Source: CAIQQQ01 sp037445025 | GTDB taxonomy: Bacteria > Pseudomonadota > Alphaproteobacteria > Acetobacterales > Acetobacteraceae | Direction of reading: 5' to 3' | DNA: 64,000 bases | NCBI GenBank assembly: GCA_037445025.1 | Contig: JBBILI010000024.1 | Location: 14,794 to 78,793, forward strand | Shown: one piece after another, positions 8,844 to 18,207 of the stretch | Layout of the letters: each line of letters begins with the position of its first letter | How positions within the stretch are numbered: the stretch's first letter is position 1 | Position numbers and translations under genes: made by a program | Notes under the pieces: generated by a model | Databases searched by the model: none | The model's input: only the letters and a program-made list of their open reading frames with translations | What the model was told of the DNA's origin: nothing

Positions 8844-11800
8844 ATAGCCTGCACGCGGAGCAGGCCCAGCAGCCGCTGGCTTGCGCGGTGCACGTCGCCG
8901 GGTTTCAGGCCGCGCATGCAGGCTAGGTTTCGATGGCAGTCCGACAGCCTTGAGAGGTAGCACGGGCTGCACGTCATGTCCCGCCGCAGCGCCAACGCCG
9001 CAGGACCCATCGGGCCCCACTCGCCGGCATCGACGGAACCGGAATGAATGCCGATCGTGGGAACACCGATCGCAGCCGCCATGTGCTTGGGGCCGCTGTC
9101 ATTGCCGACATACAGGTCACACGCGCGCAGCACCTTCGGCAGATCCCGCAACGAGGTCTTGCCCACCAGCATGAACACGCGCTCCCTGTGCAGCACGTCC
9201 TCCAGCACCTGTTCGGCCACCTCCACCTCGTTCGGTCCGCCGACCATGACGATGTTGGCATCATCCTGTTCAACCAGCAGATCGATCAGCCCGGCGAACG
9301 AGCCCGTCGGCCACTGCTTGTTCTCGTTGCCGGCACCGGGATGAATGCAAACCAGGGTGCGCGCGAACAACTCCGGCAGCATCGGCTCCACCGCCGGCAG
9401 CACCGAAATCGCCGCCCGCGCCGCATCCCTCGTCATGAAGTGTTGGATCACATCACGGTCCACGCCACAGGACACCGCAATCGAATCGACACATTGCAGC
9501 AAGGAATCGCTGACATGCAGTCGCTTGGAGGTGCGCGCGATGTCGCCCTCCCAGTCGATGGCGATGTCGAGATACGGATACTGGTTGCGCATGTCGAAGC
9601 CGGCCAGCCAGGTGGCGCCGGTATAGCGCAGCACCTCACGCGTGTCGCCCTGGCGACGCAGATCGATCGCGAGATCGAAATGGAACGGCTCCAGTCGCGC
9701 CTTCAAAGCCAGCAGATCCTGCTGCAGCAGATCGACCTTGCCCTCGGAGGATTTGGCGTGGAAGAAATTGAATTCATGCATCCGATCGATCGCAGGCTCG
9801 AGCGCCGCCAGCGACTGTGATGCGCGCGCGCCCAGCACATGCAGCTCGACATTCGGGAACAGCACCTTCAGCCGCCGCATCGCCGGCATCGCCGCGATGA
9901 AGTCGCCGATATGGTCGAGCTTCAGAACCAGCAGCCGCCGCACCCGCGCCGCCTCAACGATGGGATGGCCGACATGCAGCACCCGTGTCGGTTCCGACTC
10001 CGCGACATAGTCGTCATAGTCGCTCGACAGCAGCGGGCTGAAATACGGATCGCCCTTGAGGAACATCCCTTTCCAGGCCGCGGCAAAGCGGCCCTTGTCG
10101 TAGATGTCGCGGATCTTGGCGCGGCTGACCATTTCATGATGAATCAGCGTGGTGTGCGGCGTGTAGATCACCACCTTGCCGGCCCGGTGACAGCGCAGAC
10201 AGAAATCCAGATCGTTGTTGATCACCGAATGGGTTTCGTCGAACCCGCCGATCTCCTCGAACCAGTCCCGCCGCACCATGAAGCACGCCCCGGTGACGGC
10301 AATCACGTTGCGCTGGGTCAGCGCCAGGCCGAACGTCCCCGGCTCGTCCTCGGGCGAGAAACGGAAAGCGTGGCGCGCGACCCCTTCGGCCAGGAACATG
10401 CCGGCGTGCTGCACCTTGCGGTCGGGATACAGCAGCTGCGGCCCGACCACGCCGACCTCCGGGCGCTGCACATGCTCCAGCAGACATTCCAGCCAGTCCG
10501 GATGGGTGTCGAGCACCTCGATGTCATCGTTGAGGAACAGCAGGAACTCGCCGCTGGCCTGCGCCACGCCGAGATTGTTGAAGCGCGACCAGTTGAACTT
10601 CTCGTCGATGCGCACGACCACATCGGCATTGTCCGCCACCCATTGCTTCCAGACCAGATTGTCCTCGGCGATGTTGTCGAGCACGACGATCTCGACATTC
10701 CTCCAGGTGGATTTCTGGCGGATCGAATCAATACAGACCTGCACCAGACCCCGCGTGGCCACGGTGGGAATGATGATGGACACAAGCCCTTTGGTGATCA
10801 CTCGCCGCTGCACCCGGTGCACCCCCGGCAGGCAGCCGGGGCCGACCTTGCCGCGAATGCCGCGTCGCTCCAGCGCCGCGCGCAAGGCCTGGCGTTCCTG
10901 CGCCACCGGCTCCAGCACGGCCCGCGCCCTTTCGCACAGCACGCGGCTGACATGGGCCACGCAAGCGGCACGCTCGGTCAGCCGCAGAACCTGGCCGTAT
11001 TCGCCGTCGGCGCCGAGCCGGTTCGGCGTGAGGTCGCAACGGTCCAGCAGATCGGTGCGGGCCAGCCAGATGCGGCCGATATAGTTGGTCGACAGCAGCA
11101 GGTCCGGCGACCAGTCCGGCTTGAAATACGCCTTCATCTCGCCGTCCGCCGGGTCCACCCGGCGCTCATCGGCGTAGATGAAATCGGCCGCCGGCCGCAG
11201 CCGTGCCGCCACCGCCAGCTCGATCAGCGCATCCACGCCCAGCACATCGCCAGCGCTGAGAACGCCCGCCCAGTCGGCACCGGACCACGCTGTCGGCAGC
11301 GCGTCGAAGCGCAGCCGCTCGGCCAGATCCTCGTTGCCCTCCAGCAGCGCCGCCGCGACATCGCCTTCCGCGGGAATGGCCAGCGTCCACAGATCATACA
11401 CCTGGTGGCGCAACGCATCGATCGTGGCCCGCGCCCGGGCCAGCGCCGTGGCCTTGGTCGAATCCAGCTTCACCACGAAATGAAACACCGGCAGCGCCCC
11501 GCCGGCCTCGACAATGCCCAGCATCAGCCGCCGTTCCGCATCGGTCATCTTGCGGCGCAGCTGCCAAGGCCCCTCGGTGCCGGTCGCGGGCTCGGCATCG
11601 ACGGCGAATTCCACCAGGGTCGAGGTGCCGGCCTTGTCGCGCACGATGACCCGAACGTCATGCCGGCCGCGCCGCAGCACCTGCGGCGGCACCAGCATGG
11701 CGAAGCCGCAGAGCAGCGCGTTGTCCATGCCCGGGAAGGCGTTGCCGATGTCCTCGCGCCGGATGCCGTAATAGGCCTCGCCGAGCGAGGTGCCATCGAC

Positions 11801-13387
11801 CAGCACCTCCACCCCGGCGATGCCCGCCGGCGCCAGCGCCCAACCGGCGATGGACATGAATCCCCGCACCGTCTCGTTGGCGACATTGCCGTCCGGGCCG
11901 CCGGAATGTTGCGGCGTGTCGAGATAGAACCTGATGCCGTTGCCGCCGTCGTCGCCCACCTGCGGCGCATCTGCGGCCGGCATCGCCAGCACCGGCAGCA
12001 GCATCACCTTCTCGGCGCCATCCGCGCCGCGGGCGATGACCCGCACGATCTGCTCGCCGGTAACCCGCGTCTCAGCGCGCCCGGAGAAACGGAACCCGCT
12101 GCTGCGTGCTGACGGAATCTGCGGGAAATGATTGCCCACATCCGGCCGGTCCGGGCCTGGCTCCGCCCGTCCGACCAGAACGCCGTCCAGCTCGATCGCG
12201 ACCTCGGACATCCCCGCCGCACACACCGCCCACCCGGTGAGCGTCACCGCGCCGTCCTCGGTCAGCGTCACGGCATCGCAATGCAGATGCACCTCGCCGG
12301 AAGTGGCCACCCGCCGGCGCACCGCGCCGGGCATCTCCAACGTCGCCCGCGCCTCGCGCGCGATGCCGCCGAACATGCGCGACACCACGCGGATGGTCTG
12401 TCCCGTGGCGGCCATGTCATCCAGCGCATGCAGCAGCAGGAAGCCGGCATGGGCGCTGTCGGGATAGTCCGGATGCACCACTGCAACATCCCCGCGCGGC
12501 ACGCCCTTCTGCGCCACGCCGAGCAGCCGGTCCTCCAGATACACGCGGATCTCATCGATCGGCGCCAGACCCGTGGTCCAGCCGCGCACGCGCAGCACCG
12601 CCTCCTCGTTGACCTTGCACTCCTCCAGCCGCAGCAGCATCGGCGCCAGCGCGGGTTCGGACGCCGCTTCCGGCTCCGGATCGGGAATCGGCGCCACCTC
12701 TTCCAGCCGCACGGGGATCACCGCCTGGCGCGGCGGCAGGCCGAGCGCGTGCACCACCACCCGCAGCTCGGCGCCCAGCAGTTCGCTGGCCTCCACCCGC
12801 TGGTCCAGCCGGAACCCGGCCCGATCGGCATCGGCATAGCCGGGATAGGCGACCGCGATATCCTCCCGCGGCTGCCCCAGACGCGCCACGCCCAGCAGCC
12901 CGTTGGGGCCGAACACCTCGACCCGCTGTACCGGGCTCAGGCTCACCGCCCAGCCGCGCACCATCAGCAATTCGCTGGGGGACAGGATCGCATCTTCCAC
13001 CCGCAGCACCAGCGCGGCATCGGTACGGGCAGGTGCCGCGACCGGCGCTGCGCCGCCGATGGTCAGCATCATGGAGTTGCGCACCTCGCCGGACGCGGTG
13101 CGCGCCACCACCACCAGTTCGGCCGGACCTGACGGCAGGGCGGGAATGGTGCCGGTGAAGGCGAAGCCTTCCGGGCGCAGCCCCGCCGCATCGGGATCAT
13201 CGACATCGCTGCGCGACAGCCCGGTGGCCGCGGCGCACATGCGCGCCTCACCCACGAACACGGTGACGGCCTGAACCCGTGTGGCCCCGGCGATCCAGCC
13301 ATACCCCGTCAGTTTTTCCCCGGGCACGACAGAGGCGCCGGCCAACGGCGCTTCAAGACGCAGAACGGGATACCGAATGTCATCCAT
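8837..13387 (-). CDS. Multidomain glycosyltransferase: five beta-sandwich repeats, GT2, GT9
   Basis: A 1516-residue cytoplasmic protein. Residues 1-605 hold five repeats of about 100 residues with the pattern GW-x-V-V-LDG-LG-A-G-R-DV-P-AGF (for example VRGWAVSLSPVQRVEVF). Residues 620-850 resemble a degenerate GT2 unit (YADERRVDPADGEMKAYFKP). A full GT2 domain starts with VSIIIPTVATRG near 868 and has LNDDIEVLD near 950. A GT9 heptosyltransferase-like domain runs from about 1150 (LLVLKLDHIGDFIAAMPAM) through CIHPGAGNENKQWP and VGNDSGPKHMAAA to a Cys cluster (CSPCYLSRLSDCHRNLAC). The start overlaps the hldE stop by one base. It probably assembles a heptose-containing glycan. Confidence 0.9.
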   Translation of the reverse strand: MDDIRYPVLRLEAPLAGASVVPGEKLTGYGWIAGATRVQAVTVFVGEARMCAAATGLSRSDVDDPDAAGLRPEGFAFTGTIPALPSGPAELVVVARTASGEVRNSMMLTIGGAAPVAAPARTDAALVLRVEDAILSPSELLMVRGWAVSLSPVQRVEVFGPNGLLGVARLGQPREDIAVAYPGYADADRAGFRLDQRVEASELLGAELRVVVHALGLPPRQAVIPVRLEEVAPIPDPEPEAASEPALAPMLLRLEECKVNEEAVLRVRGWTTGLAPIDEIRVYLEDRLLGVAQKGVPRGDVAVVHPDYPDSAHAGFLLLHALDDMAATGQTIRVVSRMFGGIAREARATLEMPGAVRRRVATSGEVHLHCDAVTLTEDGAVTLTGWAVCAAGMSEVAIELDGVLVGRAEPGPDRPDVGNHFPQIPSARSSGFRFSGRAETRVTGEQIVRVIARGADGAEKVMLLPVLAMPAADAPQVGDDGGNGIRFYLDTPQHSGGPDGNVANETVRGFMSIAGWALAPAGIAGVEVLVDGTSLGEAYYGIRREDIGNAFPGMDNALLCGFAMLVPPQVLRRGRHDVRVIVRDKAGTSTLVEFAVDAEPATGTEGPWQLRRKMTDAERRLMLGIVEAGGALPVFHFVVKLDSTKATALARARATIDALRHQVYDLWTLAIPAEGDVAAALLEGNEDLAERLRFDALPTAWSGADWAGVLSAGDVLGVDALIELAVAARLRPAADFIYADERRVDPADGEMKAYFKPDWSPDLLLSTNYIGRIWLARTDLLDRCDLTPNRLGADGEYGQVLRLTERAACVAHVSRVLCERARAVLEPVAQERQALRAALERRGIRGKVGPGCLPGVHRVQRRVITKGLVSIIIPTVATRGLVQVCIDSIRQKSTWRNVEIVVLDNIAEDNLVWKQWVADNADVVVRIDEKFNWSRFNNLGVAQASGEFLLFLNDDIEVLDTHPDWLECLLEHVQRPEVGVVGPQLLYPDRKVQHAGMFLAEGVARHAFRFSPEDEPGTFGLALTQRNVIAVTGACFMVRRDWFEEIGGFDETHSVINNDLDFCLRCHRAGKVVIYTPHTTLIHHEMVSRAKIRDIYDKGRFAAAWKGMFLKGDPYFSPLLSSDYDDYVAESEPTRVLHVGHPIVEAARVRRLLVLKLDHIGDFIAAMPAMRRLKVLFPNVELHVLGARASQSLAALEPAIDRMHEFNFFHAKSSEGKVDLLQQDLLALKARLEPFHFDLAIDLRRQGDTREVLRYTGATWLAGFDMRNQYPYLDIAIDWEGDIARTSKRLHVSDSLLQCVDSIAVSCGVDRDVIQHFMTRDAARAAISVLPAVEPMLPELFARTLVCIHPGAGNENKQWPTGSFAGLIDLLVEQDDANIVMVGGPNEVEVAEQVLEDVLHRERVFMLVGKTSLRDLPKVLRACDLYVGNDSGPKHMAAAIGVPTIGIHSGSVDAGEWGPMGPAALALRRDMTCSPCYLSRLSDCHRNLACMRGLKPGDVHRASQRLLGLLRVQAIE

Positions 13388-14841
13388 CAGGCAGCAGGCT
13401 TGGCCATGCGCCGGATGATATTGGTGGTGCTGTGACCCTCCTCGAGATCGATCAGCCCGACCTCACCGCCATTGGCCACCACCACGGCGCCGCCCACCAC
13501 CTGGTCGGCGGTATAGTCGGCCCCTTTGAAGATGATGTCGGGCAGCAGCTTCGTGATCAGCTCCAGCGGCGTATCCTCGTCGAACAGCATCACCATGTCG
13601 GCCGCCGCCATGCTCGCCATCACCGTGGCACGCGCGGTCTCGTTCTGCACCGGCCGGCTCGGCCCCTTGAGCCGGCTCACCGAGGCATCCGTGTTGAGCG
13701 CCACGATCAGCCGGTCGCACCGCGCCCGCGCCTTGCCGAGCAGGCGCACGTGGCCGGGATGGATCAGGTCGAAGCAGCCATTGGTGAACCCCACCTTCAG
13801 CCCCCGCCGGCGCCAGCCCGCGATGCGCGTCTGTGCCGCCTCCAGCCCCGCGAACTTTTCATCGATCACCAGCAGCTCCTGCCGGTGCAGCGCCCGCTCC
13901 AGCTCGGCATGGCTGACGGTGGCCGTCCCCTGCTTGCCCACGGCGATCCCGGCCGCGACGTTGGCCACCCGCGCCGCATCCGCCATATCCGCCCCGGTCG
14001 CCAGCATGATGGCGAAGCTGGCCACCAGCGTGTCGCCGGCGCCCGACACATCGGCCACCTCGCGCGCCTCGGTCGGCAGATGCAACGGGGCGCGGCCGCG
14101 GCGCACCAGCGTGAGCCCCTTCTCCGAGCGCGTCACCAGCACCGCCTCGGCCCGGCTCGACGCCAGCGCCGCAAGCCCTGCCGCAACCGCCCCCTCATTC
14201 TCCACCGCCGACAGCCCGGTGGCCGCGGTCACTTCAAGCTCGTTGGGGGTCAGCACCGTCACTTCGGCATAGGCCGACAGATCGGCCCGCTTCGGATCGG
14301 CGATCACCGGCTTGCCGGCAGCCCGCGCCATCCGGATCGCCTGGCCCAGCACCGCATCCGACAGCACGCCCTTGGCATAATCCGACAACACGACAACATC
14401 GGCACTGACCAGCGCTTCCGCATAGGCTGCCAGCAGCCGCGTCGCCAACTGGCCGTCGACCGCCGTGGTCACCTCCTCGTCCAGTCGCAGCAGCTGGTGC
14501 GATCCGGACATGAACCGTGTCTTCACCGTGGTCGGCCGGCCTAGGGCCGCCACCGTCATCAGAGTGATGCCGCTCTCCGGCCCGCCCACAGCCTCCTGCA
14601 CCAGCCCGGCCGCCGCATCATCGCCGACCACACCGACCAGAACCGCCCGGGCGCCCAGCGCCGTGATGTTCTTGGCCACGTTGCCGGCCCCGCCCAGCAC
14701 CACACGCTGACGCTGCGCCCGCAGCACCGGAATGGGCGCCTCTGGCGAAATCCGTCGGACATCGCCGAACACATAGCGATCCAGCATGATGTCCCCGAGC
14801 ACGAGAACCACGCGCGATTGGAAATCTGTCAGTGCGTCCAT
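13387..14841 (-). CDS. hldE: Bifunctional D-beta-D-heptose 7-phosphate kinase / 1-phosphate adenylyltransferase
   Basis: Two fused enzymes of the ADP-heptose pathway. The PfkB-type kinase spans residues 1-320 (VVLVLGDIMLDRYVFGDV, GGAGNVAKNI, DVSGAGDTLVASFA). The nucleotidyltransferase starts near 345 with GFTNGCFDLIHPGHV. I start at MDALTDFQSR (14841), the usual HldE N-terminus; a 10-residue upstream extension exists. The stop overlaps the glycosyltransferase start as TGATG, so translation is coupled. Together with hldD it supplies nucleotide-activated heptose. Confidence 0.96.
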   Translation of the reverse strand: MDALTDFQSRVVLVLGDIMLDRYVFGDVRRISPEAPIPVLRAQRQRVVLGGAGNVAKNITALGARAVLVGVVGDDAAAGLVQEAVGGPESGITLMTVAALGRPTTVKTRFMSGSHQLLRLDEEVTTAVDGQLATRLLAAYAEALVSADVVVLSDYAKGVLSDAVLGQAIRMARAAGKPVIADPKRADLSAYAEVTVLTPNELEVTAATGLSAVENEGAVAAGLAALASSRAEAVLVTRSEKGLTLVRRGRAPLHLPTEAREVADVSGAGDTLVASFAIMLATGADMADAARVANVAAGIAVGKQGTATVSHAELERALHRQELLVIDEKFAGLEAAQTRIAGWRRRGLKVGFTNGCFDLIHPGHVRLLGKARARCDRLIVALNTDASVSRLKGPSRPVQNETARATVMASMAAADMVMLFDEDTPLELITKLLPDIIFKGADYTADQVVGGAVVVANGGEVGLIDLEEGHSTTNIIRRMAKPAA

Positions 14842-14956
14842 CTGCCTGCCCCACCTCGTCGCCGGGATCATACCGCTCCAGCGCAGGAAGGGCCAACTTC
14901 ACCGTGACTAAACCGCAGCGATTGTCACCAGATCACAAAAAACTGACTATCGTCAT

Positions 14957-15652
14957 CTATTCCGGCGGCACGGTCTTGTGCGTCAGCCGGCACCATGCTG
15001 CCCCCACGCAGCGCCAGCATTCCGGCTTGCGTGCCTTGCACACATAGCGCCCGTGCAGGATCAGCCAGTGATGCGCATCTCGCAGCATGTCCGCCGGCAC
15101 GCGCTTCACCAGCCCGTCCTCCACCGCCCGCACCGTCTTGCCCGGTGCCAGGCCGGTGCGGTTGCCGAGCCGGAAGATATGCGTGTCCACCGCCATCGCA
15201 CTCTCGCCGAAGGCCACGTTCAGCACCACGTTGACGGTCTTGCGCCCTACCCCCGGCAGCGCCTCCAGGCTCTCCCGATCCCCCGGCACCACCCCGCCAT
15301 GCAGGTCCAGCAGCCGTTGCGACAGCGCCGCCACGTTCTTCGCCTTGCCCTGCCACAGCCCGATGGTGCGGATATGCCGGCCGATCGCCTCCACCCCCAG
15401 CGCCACCATCGCAGCCGGATCGGGCGCCGCCGCGAACAATCCCACCGTCGCCTTGTTCACCGCGGCATCGGTGGTCTGGGCCGAGAGCACCACCGCCACC
15501 AGCAGCGTGTAGGCGTCCTGATACACAAGATCGCTCTTGGGATTGGGATGCTCCGAGGCCAGCGCCTCCAGGAACGGGCGCACATCGCGCGCGGCCATCA
15601 GCCGCGAGCGGATCGGGTTGGTGGCGGAGATCTTGGATGCGGTTTTGGCCAT
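14957..15652 (-). CDS. nth: Endonuclease III, [4Fe-4S] DNA glycosylase/AP lyase
   Basis: Base-excision repair enzyme for oxidised pyrimidines, 231 residues. The helix-hairpin-helix LPGVGRKTVNVVL near residue 134 contains the catalytic Lys, and the catalytic Asp is in AVDTHIFRL. The C-terminal iron-sulfur cysteines are spaced C-x6-C-x2-C-x5-C (CKARKPECWRCVGAAWC). It is divergent from the DUF2244 gene, with about 60 bp between the starts. Confidence 0.96.
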   Translation of the reverse strand: MAKTASKISATNPIRSRLMAARDVRPFLEALASEHPNPKSDLVYQDAYTLLVAVVLSAQTTDAAVNKATVGLFAAAPDPAAMVALGVEAIGRHIRTIGLWQGKAKNVAALSQRLLDLHGGVVPGDRESLEALPGVGRKTVNVVLNVAFGESAMAVDTHIFRLGNRTGLAPGKTVRAVEDGLVKRVPADMLRDAHHWLILHGRYVCKARKPECWRCVGAAWCRLTHKTVPPE

Positions 15653-15713
15653 GCCGGAATCTTTGCGTGTTCGCAGGGGCTGGCAAGGCCTCGCGACGTG
15701 CTATGTGCGAGAT

Positions 15714-16214
15714 ATGGAACCAGACCAGCTGCTGTTCGAAGCCGTCATCATTCCGCATCGCAGCCTGTCCAACACCGCCCTCAAGGGCCTGCTGGCCGCC
15801 ATCTGCCTGATGTGCTCGCTCTCCGCCGGGATGTTCGTCTGGCTCGGCGCCTGGCCGGTCGGCGGCTTCACCGGTCTGGAGCTGCTGCTGGCCGCCTTCC
15901 TGTTCCGCCTCAACGCCCATGCCAAACGCGGCTCGGAACTGATCCTGCTAACCCCGTCCGGACTGCAGATCCGCCGCACCGAGCCGAACGGCACTCGGCG
16001 CGAACGCACGCTGCAGCCGGGCTGGCTGAACCTGGTGCTGGAAGAACGCCCCGGCCGGGTGCCCGGGCTGGTGCTGGTGTCGCGCAATCTCCGCGTGGAA
16101 ATCGCGCGCGACCTTGGCGAGACAGAGAAGCGGGACCTGGCAGAGGCGCTGGACGAGGCGCTGCACCGGCTCAGGTCGCCGGTGTTTGATAATCCGCAAC
16201 TTAGAGAAGATTGA
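15714..16214 (+). CDS. DUF2244 family membrane protein
   Basis: A 166-residue protein starting at MEPDQLLFEAVIIPHRSL. Two hydrophobic helices lie near residues 24-42 (LLAAICLMCSLSAGMFVWLG) and 50-62. A soluble C-terminal part follows (GLQIRRTEPNG, VLVSRNLRVEIARDLGE). This architecture is DUF2244, an alphaproteobacterial family of unknown function often found beside nth. The gene ends 5 bp before hairpin repeat copy 3. Confidence 0.85.
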   Translation: MEPDQLLFEAVIIPHRSLSNTALKGLLAAICLMCSLSAGMFVWLGAWPVGGFTGLELLLAAFLFRLNAHAKRGSELILLTPSGLQIRRTEPNGTRRERTLQPGWLNLVLEERPGRVPGLVLVSRNLRVEIARDLGETEKRDLAEALDEALHRLRSPVFDNPQLRED

Positions 16215-16218
16215 GAAA

Positions 16219-16336
16219 GAATCTTCTTTTTCTGAAGAAAAAGAAGCAAAAAGACTTTTATTCGTTTGAGCTGATATTTCTTCGGAGAGGGGTGTCAGCT
16301 GATGGGGCGTTTTTTGGTTCTTTTTCGAAAAAGAAC
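16219..16336. repeat. Hairpin repeat copy 3 (full two-hairpin form)
   Basis: The left hairpin has CTTCTTTTT / AAAAAGAAG arms. The right hairpin at 16317-16336 is a perfect palindrome with arms GTTCTTTTTC / GAAAAAGAAC. They bracket about 75 bp that includes the GAGAGGGGTGTCAGCTGAT core. The copy separates the convergent DUF2244 and cupin genes, so it could stop transcription from both sides. Confidence 0.85.
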
Positions 16337-16338
16337 TA

Positions 16339-16788
16339 CTATCTTGAACTTGGCCGCCAATCCGCTGGCGCCATCTCAAACCCCTCGAACTGAAACGCCG
16401 GAGAGACGGTGCACGTCACCAGCGTCCAGCGCCCCAGGCTGGTCGCCGCCTGCCAATGCCCTTTCGGCACAACATGCTGCAGCGCCTGCTTCGCCTCGAG
16501 ATCGGGCCCCAGCCAATGCGCGCTCGCATCATGCCCATCTGGCGATACCGACAGCACCAGCGGCGCGCCGGCCTGCCAGATCCACAGCTCGGCCGCATCC
16601 ACCCGATGCCAGTGGCTGAACTGCTCCGCCGCCAGCAGGAACAGAATGGCCGTCCCAACGCCGCGCCCACCGCCCTCCGGCTGGTCGCGCCAGGTCTCCC
16701 GATAGAAGCCGCCCTCGGGATGCGGCTCCAGCCCCAGCGCCGCCACCACGGCGTCCGGCGCCAGCGACGCATCGCGCAGATTGATCAC
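16339..16788 (-). CDS. Cupin-fold DUF985 family protein
   Basis: A 149-residue single-cupin protein of the DUF985 family (PHPEGGFYRETWRD, FSHWHRVDAAELW, CTVSPAFQFEGFEMA). The start is the GTG at 16788, which overlaps the GST stop codon as GTGA; this 4-nt coupling decides the start over a longer open frame. The enzymatic role is unknown. Cupins of this group bind a metal through His residues and have been linked to sugar-nucleotide-type substrates. Confidence 0.85.
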   Translation of the reverse strand: MINLRDASLAPDAVVAALGLEPHPEGGFYRETWRDQPEGGGRGVGTAILFLLAAEQFSHWHRVDAAELWIWQAGAPLVLSVSPDGHDASAHWLGPDLEAKQALQHVVPKGHWQAATSLGRWTLVTCTVSPAFQFEGFEMAPADWRPSSR

Positions 16789-17381
16789 GGCGTGGGCTTG
16801 GTGCGCGCGATGCAGGGGTTGAGACTGAATTCGGCAAACCACGCGGTCAGCCTGGGATGCCCCTCGCGCCACGGCTCAGCCGCAAAGCGCAGCGTCAGGT
16901 AGCCAAGTGCGCAGGCGATCGAAATCGTGCCGATATCCAGAGTCTGATGGAGCGTCTCCGCTTCCAGCACATCCAGCGACCGGTCCACCGCATCCTTGTA
17001 GCGCGCCATCACCACATCTCGGGCCGCCTCCTGCGGACGCCCCTGCTCCATGCGCCGGCCAACCGCGGCGTCCATGATGCCATCGGCGATCGCCTGCTGC
17101 TTCAGCACCCGCAGCCGCGGGCCCAGACCACGCGGAAACAGCGGCAGCCCGCCCTCCAGGCTGTCGAGGTATTCGCAGATCACCGGGCTGTCGAACAGCG
17201 CCAGCCCGTCGCCCGCCACCAGGCAGGGTATCTTGCTGAGCGGGTTCGCCGCCAGCAGCGCCGGCGGCGAGATGTGCGGGTTGGTCGGGATCAGCTCGAT
17301 CTGACTGTCCAGCCCACGGGCGATGGCGCAGGCATAGACCTTGCGGGCATAGGGGCTCGTGGCGGCATGGAACAGCTTCAT
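16785..17381 (-). CDS. Glutathione S-transferase family protein
   Basis: 198 residues with the thioredoxin-like N-terminal domain (MKLFHAATSPYARKVYACAI). The cis-Pro segment is NPLSKIPCLV and the glutathione-binding segment LFDSPVICEYLD. An all-helical C-terminal domain follows. The catalytic Ser/Tyr position is probably Ser9. It lies 9 bp downstream of gloB, another glutathione enzyme, and is translationally coupled to the cupin gene, which suggests a small glutathione-linked operon. Confidence 0.92.
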   Translation of the reverse strand: MKLFHAATSPYARKVYACAIARGLDSQIELIPTNPHISPPALLAANPLSKIPCLVAGDGLALFDSPVICEYLDSLEGGLPLFPRGLGPRLRVLKQQAIADGIMDAAVGRRMEQGRPQEAARDVVMARYKDAVDRSLDVLEAETLHQTLDIGTISIACALGYLTLRFAAEPWREGHPRLTAWFAEFSLNPCIARTKPTP

Positions 17382-17390
17382 GGAGATCCC

Positions 17391-18113
17391 TCAGAACTTG
17401 TTCTTGGCTTCGCGAAGCGATGCAAGCGTCGTGACATCCGGTGCGCGCAGGAATGGGTTGGCCGCCATCTCATCGCCCAGCCGGCTGGGCACGCTGGGCT
17501 GCCCCGCCGCCCGCAGCGTATCGACATGCGCCGAGAAGGCCGCCAGCGCTCCATTGTCCGGATCGACATGCCGCGCGAACCGGGCGTTCGACTGAGTGTA
17601 CTCATGGCCGCAGCACACCAGCGTCTCCGCCGGCAGCCGCGCCAGCTTGGCCAGCGAGGCGAACATGTCGGCCGCCGTGCCTTCCAGCAGCCGGCCGCAG
17701 CCAAGGCTGAACAACGTGTCGCCACACAGCAGCACGGCGCCGTCGGGGAAATGATAGGCGATGTGCCCGATCGTATGACCGGGCGTGTCGATCACAACGG
17801 CCGTGCTCGCGCCGAGAGTGACGCTGTCGCCCTCCGCCACGCTGACATCGAGCTTCGGCAGGCGATGGGCATCCGCCGTGGCGCCGACCACCTGTGCGGG
17901 GAAGCGGGCGCGGATGGCATCGACGGCGGCGATGTGGTCGCCGTGGTGATGCGTGATCAGGATCATGTCCAGCCGCCCGCCATGCGCCTCGATGGCGGCG
18001 GCGATCGGAGCCTCCTCGGCCGGATCGACGATGGCGGTGGCCCCGGTCTCGCTGCAGCGCAGCAGCCAGGCATAGTTGTCGGAGAGGATCGGGATCGCGT
18101 GTGCTTCAATCAT
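17391..18113 (-). CDS. gloB: Hydroxyacylglutathione hydrolase (glyoxalase II)
   Basis: 240-residue metallo-beta-lactamase-fold enzyme that hydrolyses S-D-lactoylglutathione in methylglyoxal detoxification. The dinuclear metal site is visible as THHHGDH near residue 53. Further ligands are in DTPGHTIGHIAYHF, GDTLFSLGCGRLLEG and CGHEYTQSNARFA. It is first in an operon with the GST and cupin genes and diverges from a methyltransferase gene. Confidence 0.95.
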   Translation of the reverse strand: MIEAHAIPILSDNYAWLLRCSETGATAIVDPAEEAPIAAAIEAHGGRLDMILITHHHGDHIAAVDAIRARFPAQVVGATADAHRLPKLDVSVAEGDSVTLGASTAVVIDTPGHTIGHIAYHFPDGAVLLCGDTLFSLGCGRLLEGTAADMFASLAKLARLPAETLVCCGHEYTQSNARFARHVDPDNGALAAFSAHVDTLRAAGQPSVPSRLGDEMAANPFLRAPDVTTLASLREAKNKF

Positions 18114-18207
18114 ACCCGAGATGTATCACCCTCGCCTGCGGCTGCAAGCGGCGAAGCCATGACAGCTTCACCGCGTGCGACATTCGCCTCGTGCTACACT
18201 TCCGCAC

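Noticed and set aside
9839..12112. 757-codon plus-strand frame
   Set aside because: Antisense to the 1516-aa glycosyltransferase; no recognisable domain.
14925..15920. 331-codon minus-strand frame overlapping nth
   Set aside because: Out of frame with the clear endonuclease III coding sequence; low-complexity Gly/Ala/Arg.
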